Assembly (NCBI GenBank): GCA_003612525.1
Contig: RAZD01000015.1
Span: 1-64,000, forward strand
Direction of reading: 5' to 3'
Length of the DNA: 64,000 nucleotides
Origin: a bacterium C-53
GTDB lineage: Bacteria > Bacillota > Clostridia > Lachnospirales > Lachnospiraceae
Position 1 is the stretch's first letter, and the number at the start of each line of letters is the position of its first letter. Made by a program: the position numbers and the translations under genes. This document shows positions 16,968 to 25,318 of this stretch, piece by piece. Under the pieces are notes generated by a model. The model was not told the DNA's origin and ran no database searches. It was given only the letters and a program-made list of their open reading frames with translations.

Positions 16968-18737
16968 ATGGAGAATGTTGTGAGGAGTTTATTTGTATAT
17001 CTCAGGGATTATAGAAAAGAGACGGTGCTTGCACCGCTTTTTAAGATGCTGGAGGCATCGTTTGAACTTTTTGTACCTCTTGTTATGGCGTCTATGATTG
17101 ACAAAGGAATTGGAAACGGAGATATCTCCTATATTATAAAGATGAGTCTTATCCTTCTCCTGCTCGCAGGAATCGGGCTTACGAGTTCAATTACCGCGCA
17201 GTTTTTCGCGGCAAAGGCGGCCGTCGGATTTGCGGAGAAATTGAGATCTGCGCTGTTTTCCCATATTCAGGGATTTTCATTTTCGGAGGAGGATAAGCTT
17301 GGAACCTCTACGCTGATTACGCGTATGACAAGTGACATTAATCAGGTGCAGAACGGAGTGAATATGGTGCTCAGGCTTTTTCTGAGGTCCCCGTTCATTG
17401 TATTTGGCGCGATGATTATGGCATTCACGATCGATGTGAAGGCGGCGCTTATATTTGTTGTAACGATTCCGGCATTGTCCGGCATTGTGTTTGGCATTAT
17501 GATGTGGACGATGCCTCTCTACAAAAAGGTACAGGGAAAACTTGATCTTGTGCTCAGGGTAACGCGCGAGAATCTTACGGGAGCAAGAGTCATCCGCGCG
17601 TTTGCAAAGGAAGAGGAGGAGAAGGAGCATTTTCACAGGGAAAATGATGAACTCAATACCCTCCAGAAATATGTAGGAAAGATTTCGGCGCTGATGAATC
17701 CGGTGACCTACATTGTCGTCAATGCGGCGACAATTATGCTCATTTATACGGGTGCCCTGCGCGTAGACCAGGGGTGGATTACTCAGGGAGAAGTGGTGGC
17801 GCTTGTCAATTATATGGCGCAGATTCTGGTGGAGCTTGTAAAACTTGCAAATCTGATTGTCACCATAACGAAGGCGCTTGCGTGCGCGGACAGGGTTGAG
17901 AGCGTGATGCTGATGGAATCCTCAATGGCAGACGGTACGCTTACAGAGTCGGAAATTGCCGGAAAAACCCTACATACGAAGGCGGCAAAGGTAGAGTTTA
18001 AAAATGTATGCCTGACCTATCAGGGCGCCGGAGGCGAGTCTTTAAGCGGTCTTAACTTCCGTGTGGAACGTGGGGATACAACTGGCATCATAGGGGGAAC
18101 CGGTTCGGGGAAATCTTCTCTTGTTAATCTGATTCCGCGGTTTTATGATGCGACAAAAGGGGAAGTGCTGATTGACGGCGTCAATGTGAAAGATTACCCG
18201 ATTGAGACGCTTCGCCGGAAAACCGGGATTGTGATGCAGAAGGCTGTTTTATTTAAGGGAAGTATACGGGAGAATATCTGCTGGGGCAGAAAAGATGCCA
18301 CGGATGAAGAGATTGAGGAGGCGCTTTGCATGTCACAGTCTAAGGAGTTTGTGGACCAGAAAGAGGGAAGACTTGATTTTTTCATAACGCAGAATGGGAA
18401 AAATCTTTCCGGCGGGCAGAAGCAGAGGCTTTCGATTGCACGGGCAATGGTAAGAAAGCCGGAAATACTGATTCTTGACGATAGTGCGTCCGCGCTTGAT
18501 TTTGCTACGGATGCGCGTCTCCGAAAGGCGATACGTGAGACGGAGGGGGATATGACAGTGTTTATTGTGTCGCAGCGTACGTCTTCCATCCAGCATGCTG
18601 ATCAGATTATTGTGCTTGACGACGGCGAAATTGCAGCAATCGGTACGCATGAGCAGCTTTTGAAGACCTGTGATTTATATCAGGAAATTCATTATTCGCA
18701 GACGGGCAGAAGTTCGGAAGGGGGAGCAGGAAAATGA
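16968..18737 (+). CDS. Heterodimeric ABC exporter subunit with degenerate ATP site
   Basis: Half-transporter of 589 aa: a six-helix membrane domain (about 15-310) fused to a nucleotide-binding domain (about 340-580). Walker A is GGTGSGKSS and the signature LSGGQKQR is intact. After Walker B ILILD the catalytic Glu is replaced by Asp (LDDSASALD), and the His switch is Gln (VSQRTSS). Its partner, which starts at an ATGA overlap, has the opposite pattern, as in asymmetric heterodimers of the TM287/288, BmrCD and LmrCD type. Such pumps export drugs, lipids or peptides; the substrate here is not evident. Confidence 0.92.
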   Translation: MENVVRSLFVYLRDYRKETVLAPLFKMLEASFELFVPLVMASMIDKGIGNGDISYIIKMSLILLLLAGIGLTSSITAQFFAAKAAVGFAEKLRSALFSHIQGFSFSEEDKLGTSTLITRMTSDINQVQNGVNMVLRLFLRSPFIVFGAMIMAFTIDVKAALIFVVTIPALSGIVFGIMMWTMPLYKKVQGKLDLVLRVTRENLTGARVIRAFAKEEEEKEHFHRENDELNTLQKYVGKISALMNPVTYIVVNAATIMLIYTGALRVDQGWITQGEVVALVNYMAQILVELVKLANLIVTITKALACADRVESVMLMESSMADGTLTESEIAGKTLHTKAAKVEFKNVCLTYQGAGGESLSGLNFRVERGDTTGIIGGTGSGKSSLVNLIPRFYDATKGEVLIDGVNVKDYPIETLRRKTGIVMQKAVLFKGSIRENICWGRKDATDEEIEEALCMSQSKEFVDQKEGRLDFFITQNGKNLSGGQKQRLSIARAMVRKPEILILDDSASALDFATDARLRKAIRETEGDMTVFIVSQRTSSIQHADQIIVLDDGEIAAIGTHEQLLKTCDLYQEIHYSQTGRSSEGGAGK

Positions 18738-20467
18738 ATGTCGTGGTTATGAAAAAGGTACTTTCCTATATAAAGAGATATCGTTTGGTGGTTGCGCTTT
18801 CTCTTGCGTTCGCGGCGGGAAGCGTCGCTCTGACGCTTTATGTGCCGATTCTTACGGGGCGTGCGGTTGACTTGATTGTTGCGCCGGGAGATGTTGATTT
18901 TCCGGGCATTCTTGCTGTTTTAACACGGATTGGCATCGCGGTTCTTCTGACGGCGTTGATGCAGTGGCTGATGGGCGTCTGCAACAACAGGATTACGTAT
19001 GGTGTGGTGCGTGATATCCGTGCGCGTGCATTTGAGAAAATTGAGATGCTGCCGCTTAAGTATGTAGACGGACATTCGACAGGCGATATTGTAAGCAGGG
19101 TAATTGCGGATGTAGATCAGTTTGCGGATGGGCTTCTGATGGGATTTACACAGCTTTTTACAGGAGTTATTACAATTCTTGGGACATTGCTTTTCATGTT
19201 GAGTCTGAATGTGACAATTACACTTGTGGTGGTTGTGATTACGCCTGTTTCGCTTTTTGTGGCGCGGTATATTGCGACGAAAACTTTTTCGATGTTTAAA
19301 CTTCAGTCGGAGACGCGTGGAGAGCAGACGGCGCTGATTGATGAAATGGTAGGGAACGGGCGCGTGGTGAAGGCATATTCGAGGGAAGCGGACATCCAGA
19401 GCCGGTTTGATGAGATTAACAGACGCTTGTCTGTCTGCTCTTTGAAAGCTATTTTCTATTCGTCGCTCACGAATCCGGCTACGCGGTTCGTCAACAGCCT
19501 TGTGTATGCGGGTGTCGGAGTATTCGGCGCTGTGGCGGCAGTTCACGGGAGAATTTCGGTCGGCCAGCTCTCGAGTTTTTTAAGCTATGCGAACCAGTAT
19601 ACGAAGCCGTTTAATGAGATATCGGGCGTCGTGACGGAACTGCAGAATGCGCTGGCATGTGCGGCGCGTGTCTTTGAACTGATTGAGGAGGAGCCGCAGA
19701 TACCAGAGAAGGAGAATGCAGTTGTGCTAAAGAATCCTGACGGAAGTGTGGCGCTTCAGGATGTGAGCTTTTCCTATGTGCCGGATAAGAAATTGATTGA
19801 GAAATTCAACCTGTCGGTAAAACCGGGACAGAGGGTTGCTATCGTGGGGCCTACGGGATGTGGGAAAACGACGGTGATTAATCTGCTGATGCGGTTCTAT
19901 GATGTGAATGAGGGAGCGATTCGGGTGGCTGGCATTGATATCCGCGATATGACACGCAGGAGTCTCCGGACGAATTATGGCATGGTGTTGCAGGAAACGT
20001 GGCTTAAGACCGGCACGATACGGGATAATATTACGATGGGGAAACCGGATGCCACGGAGGAGGAGATAATTGCGGCGGCGAAGGCGTCGCATGCACACAG
20101 CTTTATCAAACGTCTGCCGAATGGATATGACACCGTGATCACGGAAGACGGCGGAAGTCTTTCAGTCGGACAGAAACAGCTCCTTTGTATTACGCGTGTT
20201 ATGTTATGCCTGCCGCCGATGCTGATACTGGATGAGGCGACATCTTCGATTGATACGAGAACCGAGATTAAAATCCAGGAGGCATTTGCCCGGATGATGA
20301 AAGGAAGAACGAGTTTTATTGTGGCGCACAGACTTTCAACGATCCAGGAGGCAGATATTATCCTTGTGATGAAGGACGGGAACATCATTGAGCAGGGGAA
20401 CCATGAGAGCCTTCTTTCCGCGGGCGGATTTTATGCAAATCTTTATAATAGCCAGTTTGCAAGATAA
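18734..20467 (+). CDS. Heterodimeric ABC exporter subunit with consensus ATP site
   Basis: Half-transporter of 577 aa with six membrane helices (about 15-310) and a nucleotide-binding domain (about 335-575). Walker A GPTGCGKTT, Walker B LILDEATSSID with catalytic Glu, and His switch VAHRLST are all canonical. The signature motif reads LSVGQKQL, diverged from LSGGQ. In the assembled dimer this altered signature faces the degenerate Walker B and Gln switch of the partner subunit, leaving one active site and one inactive site. Translation is coupled to the upstream subunit through a 4-bp overlap. Confidence 0.93.
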   Translation: MNVVVMKKVLSYIKRYRLVVALSLAFAAGSVALTLYVPILTGRAVDLIVAPGDVDFPGILAVLTRIGIAVLLTALMQWLMGVCNNRITYGVVRDIRARAFEKIEMLPLKYVDGHSTGDIVSRVIADVDQFADGLLMGFTQLFTGVITILGTLLFMLSLNVTITLVVVVITPVSLFVARYIATKTFSMFKLQSETRGEQTALIDEMVGNGRVVKAYSREADIQSRFDEINRRLSVCSLKAIFYSSLTNPATRFVNSLVYAGVGVFGAVAAVHGRISVGQLSSFLSYANQYTKPFNEISGVVTELQNALACAARVFELIEEEPQIPEKENAVVLKNPDGSVALQDVSFSYVPDKKLIEKFNLSVKPGQRVAIVGPTGCGKTTVINLLMRFYDVNEGAIRVAGIDIRDMTRRSLRTNYGMVLQETWLKTGTIRDNITMGKPDATEEEIIAAAKASHAHSFIKRLPNGYDTVITEDGGSLSVGQKQLLCITRVMLCLPPMLILDEATSSIDTRTEIKIQEAFARMMKGRTSFIVAHRLSTIQEADIILVMKDGNIIEQGNHESLLSAGGFYANLYNSQFAR

Positions 20468-20527
20468 GTGCGGCAATCCGTTTACGTTTATAGCGGGGCA
20501 GTTCTGGCAGAAGGTATTTTAGAATTA

Positions 20528-20556
20528 TTGACTTTGTTCAACTGACGTGGTATATT
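20528..20556 (+). promoter_or_regulatory. Promoter for amino-acid binding lipoprotein gene
   Basis: TTGACT at 20528-20533 and TATATT at 20551-20556 with a 17-bp spacer and a TG one base before the -10. The leader to the ATG at 20619 is about 55 nt. Confidence 0.75.
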
Positions 20557-20618
20557 AGCTGATGTTAAAACATGATGTTTTCAGGAAATGCCGTGTACGC
20601 GGCGGAATGGAGGAGATT

Positions 20619-21497
20619 ATGAAAAAATTAGTAGCAATGGCAATGGTAATGGCTTTGACTGTTTCTGCATTGACAGGATGCGGCAGTGCGGCGGAAACGA
20701 AAACCGAGGCGCCCGAAGCAGCAAGTGAGCCGGCGGAGGCTCCGGAAGAGGAAGCGGATGTAGAGGAAGAGGAGCCTGAGGAGGATGCAGAGAGCGGTGA
20801 AGCAGAAGAGGCGGCATCGGCAGGCGATACATTTACGGTGGGTACAAATGCGGAATTCCCTCCTTTTGAGTATATAGGTGACGACGGCGAACCGGATGGC
20901 TTTGACATTGCCCTGATTAAAGCGATTGGCGAGAAACTCGGCAAGGAAGTAACGGTTGAAAATATGGAGTTTGCGTCTCTTGTTTCTTCCATTGGAACAA
21001 AGATTGACGTGGCGATCGCCGGAATGACAGTGACAGATGAGAGAAAAGAGATGGTGGATTTCTCCGAACCATATTATGAGGCGCTTCAGTATGTGGTAGT
21101 GCTTGCGGACAGCGATATTAAGACAGCGGCAGATCTTGAAGGAAAGAATCTGGGTGTACAGCTTGGAACTACAGGTGATTTCATTGCCGAGGAAGTGGAA
21201 GGCGCAACGGTTTCTCAGTACAATAAGGGTGTTGACGCGGTAAATGATTTGATTAACGGAAGAGTTGACGCAGTTATTATTGACAAGAACCCTGCACTTG
21301 TATTTGAAAGCAAATTCGAGGGACAGGTAGTAGCCCTTGACGGTGCAGATTTTGAATTTGAGCCGGAAGAGTATGCGATTGCTCTGCCGAAGGGAGATAC
21401 GGAACTTGCAGACCAGATCAACAGCGCTCTTGCTGATTTGAAGGCGGATGGAACATTTGATGCGTTAGTAAAGCAGTATATTGAGGGAGAAGAATAG
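20619..21497 (+). CDS. Polar amino-acid ABC transporter substrate-binding lipoprotein
   Basis: Family 3 solute-binding protein of 292 aa. The signal peptide ends in lipobox LTGC. A linker of about 45 residues that is mostly Glu, Ala and Pro connects the lipid anchor to the binding domain. The domain starts at FTVGTNAEFPPFEY and contains the GFDIALIKAIGEKLG and AIAGMTVTDERKEMVDFS motifs of glutamine/arginine/cystine binders. The frame is open upstream to 20562, but the ATG at 20619 with GGAGGAG gives a proper signal peptide. The matching permease and ATPase genes lie 640 bp downstream behind their own promoter. Confidence 0.92.
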   Translation: MKKLVAMAMVMALTVSALTGCGSAAETKTEAPEAASEPAEAPEEEADVEEEEPEEDAESGEAEEAASAGDTFTVGTNAEFPPFEYIGDDGEPDGFDIALIKAIGEKLGKEVTVENMEFASLVSSIGTKIDVAIAGMTVTDERKEMVDFSEPYYEALQYVVVLADSDIKTAADLEGKNLGVQLGTTGDFIAEEVEGATVSQYNKGVDAVNDLINGRVDAVIIDKNPALVFESKFEGQVVALDGADFEFEPEEYAIALPKGDTELADQINSALADLKADGTFDALVKQYIEGEE

Positions 21498-21518
21498 AAT
21501 TTACGGATTGTGAGTTGA

Positions 21519-21601
21519 AATAAGGAATCCTTTGTTTTCTGAGGTATAAAATGCGGCATGGCAGTTTGTACGGACAGGAAGAGAGGGATTCCTTATTTTT
21601 T
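21519..21601 (+). terminator. Long-range inverted repeat with T tract
   Basis: AATAAGGAATCC (21519-21530) and its perfect 12-bp complement (21586-21597) are separated by 55 nt and followed by a T run. The large loop is unusual for a terminator. It could be a terminator with an internal fold, or the closing stem of a small RNA. Confidence 0.45.
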
Positions 21602-21653
21602 GATCAAGGTATGTGAAAAAATTGACGATAATATAAAAAAGGAGGGATGCCAT

Positions 21654-21954
21654 ATGACTGTCAGCGGAGGATACCAAAACCCTGAATGGTTTTGATGCGG
21701 CGAAAAAGAGCGGCATTGAAAGAATGCTTTGGACCTACCACAAAACTGAATTGAATGAAAAAGGTATATTTGATGGCACATCCGAAGATACATATGAGAT
21801 AAGCAGTGAAGTGGTGGATGCTGCGACCACCGTTTATTCGGTCAATGGGAAAATAAAAGAGGTTGGAAATACACATTTTGTTCCGGCTCCGGTGTATGAA
21901 AAGGCATTGCAGCGATATGAGGAAGCGCTTTCAAGGCCGCTTGCCGATTGGTAG
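21654..21954 (+). pseudogene. Small unknown gene with frameshift directly after its start codon
   Basis: An ideal GGAGGG site (21641-21646) is followed by an ATG at 21654, but that frame stops after 13 codons. The next frame is open from CTG at 21658 to the TAG at 21954 and encodes about 98 plausible residues. The context SAEDTKTLNGFDAAKKSGIE precedes the first in-frame ATG at 21724. Removing one base after the start codon would join the ribosome site to this frame. The product family is not recognised. It may be an inactivated gene, a sequencing slip, or a gene that really starts at 21724 with a poor site. Confidence 0.5.
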
Positions 21955-22023
21955 GGCGCGGAGATCTATATAAGCTCCGTATGGAAACCTGTCCGGCAGC
22001 CATGAAAAAGTAGGCCGTTTTTA

Positions 22024-22052
22024 TTGAATAATATACAGAAATCCTGTATAAT
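22024..22052 (+). promoter_or_regulatory. Promoter for amino-acid permease/ATPase operon
   Basis: TTGAAT at 22024-22029 and a perfect TATAAT at 22047-22052 with a 17-bp spacer. Transcription should begin close to 22059. Confidence 0.8.
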
Positions 22053-22053
22053 T

Positions 22054-22094
22054 AAAAACCGTGAAGACAGAAGGAGCTGTCCTTGCGGTTTTTT
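22054..22094 (+). promoter_or_regulatory. Hairpin with T tract at the predicted transcription start
   Basis: AAAAACCG pairs with CGGTTTTT around an inner GACAG/CTGTC stem, and the distal arm runs into six Ts. It looks like an intrinsic terminator placed within the first 40 nt of the transcript, so it may be an attenuator or a 5' stabilising hairpin for the permease mRNA. Confidence 0.5.
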
Positions 22095-22132
22095 GTCGGA
22101 CAGGAAAATTACAGGAAGGTACGGTTATTTTT

Positions 22133-22834
22133 ATGACAGAGTGGTTTGCAAAAGTAGAAAAGCTTTTTACGGCGGCCTTTATCACAAAAGACAGGTGGAA
22201 ACTGTATTTTGAAGGCCTGGGGGTGACTTTGGAAATTGCCTTTTTCGCGGCAATTCTCGGTATGATCATTGGTACGGTTATAGCGCTTATGAAACTTTCG
22301 ACAACACGGAACGGGAAGAAGACGGTTTTGACAGTGATTGCCAATATTTATATTGACATCATCCGCGGAACGCCGAGTGTGCTGCAGCTTCTTATTATGT
22401 GGTTTGTCATTATGAAGAACAGTAAGAATGGAGTGCTGATTGCGGTGCTGTCATTTGGGATTAACAGCGGCGCTTATGTGGCGGAAATTGTGCGCGCCGG
22501 AATTCTGGCGGTGGATAATGGCCAGATGGAGGCGGGGCGTTCCCTCGGACTTTCGAAGGCGCAGACGATGTGTTACATCGTACTGCCGCAGGCGGTAAAG
22601 AATGTGCTTCCTCCGATTGGAAATGAATTTATTGTGCTGTTAAAAGAGACAGCAATTGTGGGATATGTAAGCCTTACGGATTTGACGCGGACGGCGAATC
22701 AGATTTCCAGCAGAACGTATGATGCGTTTATGCCGCTGATTGGCGCGGCGGTGATTTATTTTGTGGTAATCAAGATACTGACAATTCTTCTGGCACAACT
22801 GGAAAGGGGGCTGCGCAAAGGTGATAATCGTTAA
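22133..22834 (+). CDS. Amino-acid ABC transporter permease (HisM/GlnP type)
   Basis: Integral membrane protein of 233 aa with about five helices. It has the N-terminal [10 protein letters not shown] segment that opens this permease family and the EAA-type coupling motif ([25 protein letters not shown], near 140-165, with the conserved Gly) that contacts the ATPase. The ATG at 22133 is chosen because it starts just before the first helix; the frame is open to 22061 but that part overlaps the leader hairpin. Its stop overlaps the ATPase gene by 14 bp. With the lipoprotein at 20619 and the ATPase at 22821 it completes a polar amino-acid importer. Confidence 0.92.
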   Translation: MTEWFAKVEKLFTAAFITKDRWKLYFEGLGVTLEIAFFAAILGMIIGTVIALMKLSTTRNGKKTVLTVIANIYIDIIRGTPSVLQLLIMWFVIMKNSKNGVLIAVLSFGINSGAYVAEIVRAGILAVDNGQMEAGRSLGLSKAQTMCYIVLPQAVKNVLPPIGNEFIVLLKETAIVGYVSLTDLTRTANQISSRTYDAFMPLIGAAVIYFVVIKILTILLAQLERGLRKGDNR

Positions 22835-23543
22835 AGATTTACATAAGACATTTGAGAACAATCATGTGCTCCGTGGGATTCATTATCATGTTCATCAGGG
22901 AGAGAAAATAGTAGTTGTCGGACCGTCCGGTTCCGGGAAGAGTACATTTTTGCGTTGCCTGAATCTTTTGGAGACACCCACGCGTGGAGAAATCTGGTTT
23001 GACGGGCAGCTGATTACGGATCCGAAGACGAGTATCAATAAGGTCAGGGAACATATGGGAATGGTATTTCAGAATTTTAACCTGTTTAATAACCTGACGA
23101 TCATGGAAAATATTACACTTGCTCCGACAAAACTGAAGATTATGAGCAAAGAGGAAGCGTCAGAGAATGCATTGCAGCTTTTGCAGCGTGTCGGTCTTGC
23201 TGAGAAGGCGGACGCTTATCCGGGACAGCTTTCTGGAGGACAGAAACAGAGGATTGCAATTGTGCGTTCACTTGCGATGAATCCGAGGGTGATGCTTTTT
23301 GATGAGCCCACTTCTGCGCTTGACCCGGAGATGGTCGGCGAGGTTCTGGATGTTATGAAGGGGCTTGCGGAGAGTGGAATGACTATGGTAGTTGTGACGC
23401 ATGAGATGGGATTTGCAAGAGAGGTCGGAACGAAGGTCCTGTTTATGGATGAGGGAATCATTATGGAAGAAAATGAACCGGCTGAGTTCTTTAACCATCC
23501 GAAATGTGAGCGGTTGCAAGAATTTTTATCGAAGGTTTTGTAA
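22821..23543 (+). CDS. Amino-acid ABC transporter ATP-binding protein (GlnQ type)
   Basis: Cytoplasmic ATPase of 240 aa. Walker [10 protein letters not shown] is at about 34-42, Q-loop FQNFNLF near 82, signature LSGGQKQR near 135, Walker [15 protein letters not shown] near 155 and switch His in VTHEMGFA near 192. The pattern is that of GlnQ/HisP-type importers. The likely start is GTG at 22821, inside the permease gene, which implies translational coupling. It energises the import of a polar amino acid whose identity is not readable here. Confidence 0.93.
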   Translation: MIIVKDLHKTFENNHVLRGIHYHVHQGEKIVVVGPSGSGKSTFLRCLNLLETPTRGEIWFDGQLITDPKTSINKVREHMGMVFQNFNLFNNLTIMENITLAPTKLKIMSKEEASENALQLLQRVGLAEKADAYPGQLSGGQKQRIAIVRSLAMNPRVMLFDEPTSALDPEMVGEVLDVMKGLAESGMTMVVVTHEMGFAREVGTKVLFMDEGIIMEENEPAEFFNHPKCERLQEFLSKVL

Positions 23544-23581
23544 AGGATAACGGCAGGATATTTTTTACAGGGAGCAGGGAT

Positions 23582-25279
23582 ATGAACTATAAACCACTGC
23601 CAATTGGCATTGATAATTTTGAGAAGCTTATTACAAGGGGATATTATTTTGTAGATAAGACATTATTGGTGAAAGAACTGCTTGATAAAAAGGGAGATGT
23701 GACTTTATTTACACGTCCGAGACGGTTTGGAAAGACCTTAAGCCTGAGTATTCTGCGATATTTCTTTGAGGATGCAAGAAATAAGAAGGCAGAGAAGGTC
23801 GACTATTCCGGTCTGTTTGAAGGGCTTGATATTATGAAGGCCGGAGAACACTATCTCTCCTTTATGGGGAAGTATCCTGTGATAAATCTGTCTTTAAAAT
23901 CGGGAAGACAGCCTGATTTTGAGATGGCGCGGGACAGTTTGATTGATGAGATACAAAAAGAATATGACAGACACCGTTATATCCTGAATACGGATGTGCT
24001 TCCGATAGATAAAAGGGAAAAGTATGAGTCGATTTTAACGGGGAAGGCGGATCAGATAGAATATGCAAAGGCATTGGAATTTCTTTCAAAATGCCTTGAA
24101 GAATTCCACGGCGTCAAGACGGTCATATTGATTGACGAGTATGATGTGCCGTTGGAGCATGCGTTCATGGAAGGGTTTTACCAGGAAATGATCGGCTTTA
24201 TACGTTCCCTGTTTGAATCGGCATTAAAGACAAACGCCAGTCTCGAATTTGCAGTGATTACAGGATGTCTGCGTATCAGTAAAGAGAGTATTTTTTCGGG
24301 AATGAATAATCTGAACATTATTTCTATTCTGAGCAATAATTTCGATGAATATTTTGGATTTACAGACAAAGAAGTTTATCAGATGTGTGAGGATTATAAG
24401 GTACCGCAAAAATACAGTGTGTTTAAGGAGTGGTACAATGGGTACATTTTTGGAGAGACAAATGTCTATAATCCCTGGAGTGTAGTTGAATTTATGTATG
24501 ACCTCATGGGAAGTATCAACTGTTTCCCCTGGCCGTACTGGTCGAATACAAGCTCCAACAGCATTGTGCGCAGACTTATTGATCTGGCGGATGAGGATAC
24601 GAAAGGCGAAGTGGAATCTTTACTTGGCGGTCAGACGCTTGTAAAACCGATTCACGAGGATATCACATACGGTGAAGTTTACGAGAATATGGATAATTTG
24701 TGGAACTTTATGTTTTTCACAGGATATTTCCGTAAAGTAAAGGTATGGATGGATGAAGGAAACAATTATTTTGTAGAACTCACGATTCCGAATCAGGAAA
24801 TTAAGTATATTTTCCGGAGAAAAATTCTTGCCTGGTTTAACGCAAAAGTGAAGGAAAGGGACCGTACGAAGCTGATGCAGGCCGTAGTCGATTGCGATGC
24901 CGCTGCGATGGAGGAGGAGATTACGGAGCTTTTACTGGAGACCATCAGTTTCAACGATGCATATGAAAGCTTTTATCATGGCTTTCTGGCAGGAGTTTTG
25001 TCGGGGATGCAGGGATATATTGTGAAGTCGAACCGGGAAGGCGGCTCTGGGAGAAGCGATTTATTTATTTATCCAGTGACGCGCCGGAAAGCAGCGTTTG
25101 TTGTGGAGTTTAAAGTTGCAAAGAGCATTCGCGAACTGGAAGCACGGGCGCAGGAGGCGATACAACAGATCAGGGACAGGAAATACATTCGGGAATTGAA
25201 TGACAATGGATATGAGGTAGTCCATAAATATGGAATTGCTTTCTTTGGAAAGGACTGTCTTGTGAGGTATGAGGAATAG
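23582..25279 (+). CDS. AAA-ATPase-like / PD-(D/E)XK nuclease-like protein
   Basis: Protein of 565 aa of the PF09820 + PF08011 type. The N-terminal part has the diagnostic FVDKTLLVKELL lead-in, a Walker A-like RPRRFGKTLSLS and a Walker B VILIDEYDVPL. The C-terminal part has a PD-(D/E)XK-like core: GRSDLFIYP, then VVEFKVA about 20 residues later, matching the acidic and Lys nuclease residues. These proteins occur in many copies in gut Bacteroidetes and Clostridia; their function is not established, and defence, mobile-element and scavenging roles have been suggested. It stands alone between an amino-acid transporter and a convergent gene, ending in a strong terminator. Confidence 0.88.
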   Translation: MNYKPLPIGIDNFEKLITRGYYFVDKTLLVKELLDKKGDVTLFTRPRRFGKTLSLSILRYFFEDARNKKAEKVDYSGLFEGLDIMKAGEHYLSFMGKYPVINLSLKSGRQPDFEMARDSLIDEIQKEYDRHRYILNTDVLPIDKREKYESILTGKADQIEYAKALEFLSKCLEEFHGVKTVILIDEYDVPLEHAFMEGFYQEMIGFIRSLFESALKTNASLEFAVITGCLRISKESIFSGMNNLNIISILSNNFDEYFGFTDKEVYQMCEDYKVPQKYSVFKEWYNGYIFGETNVYNPWSVVEFMYDLMGSINCFPWPYWSNTSSNSIVRRLIDLADEDTKGEVESLLGGQTLVKPIHEDITYGEVYENMDNLWNFMFFTGYFRKVKVWMDEGNNYFVELTIPNQEIKYIFRRKILAWFNAKVKERDRTKLMQAVVDCDAAAMEEEITELLLETISFNDAYESFYHGFLAGVLSGMQGYIVKSNREGGSGRSDLFIYPVTRRKAAFVVEFKVAKSIRELEARAQEAIQQIRDRKYIRELNDNGYEVVHKYGIAFFGKDCLVRYEE

Positions 25280-25280
25280 A

Positions 25281-25309
25281 AGGCGCCCGGTTTTCGGGCG
25301 CCTTTGATT
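25281..25309. terminator. Bidirectional terminator between convergent genes
   Basis: AGGCGCCCG (25281-25289) pairs with CGGGCGCCT (25295-25303) around a GTTTT loop. It lies 2 bp after the AAA-like gene stop and 16 bp from the end of the minus-strand acyltransferase operon. The trailing T run is broken. Confidence 0.7.
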
Positions 25310-25318
25310 TATTGTCTT

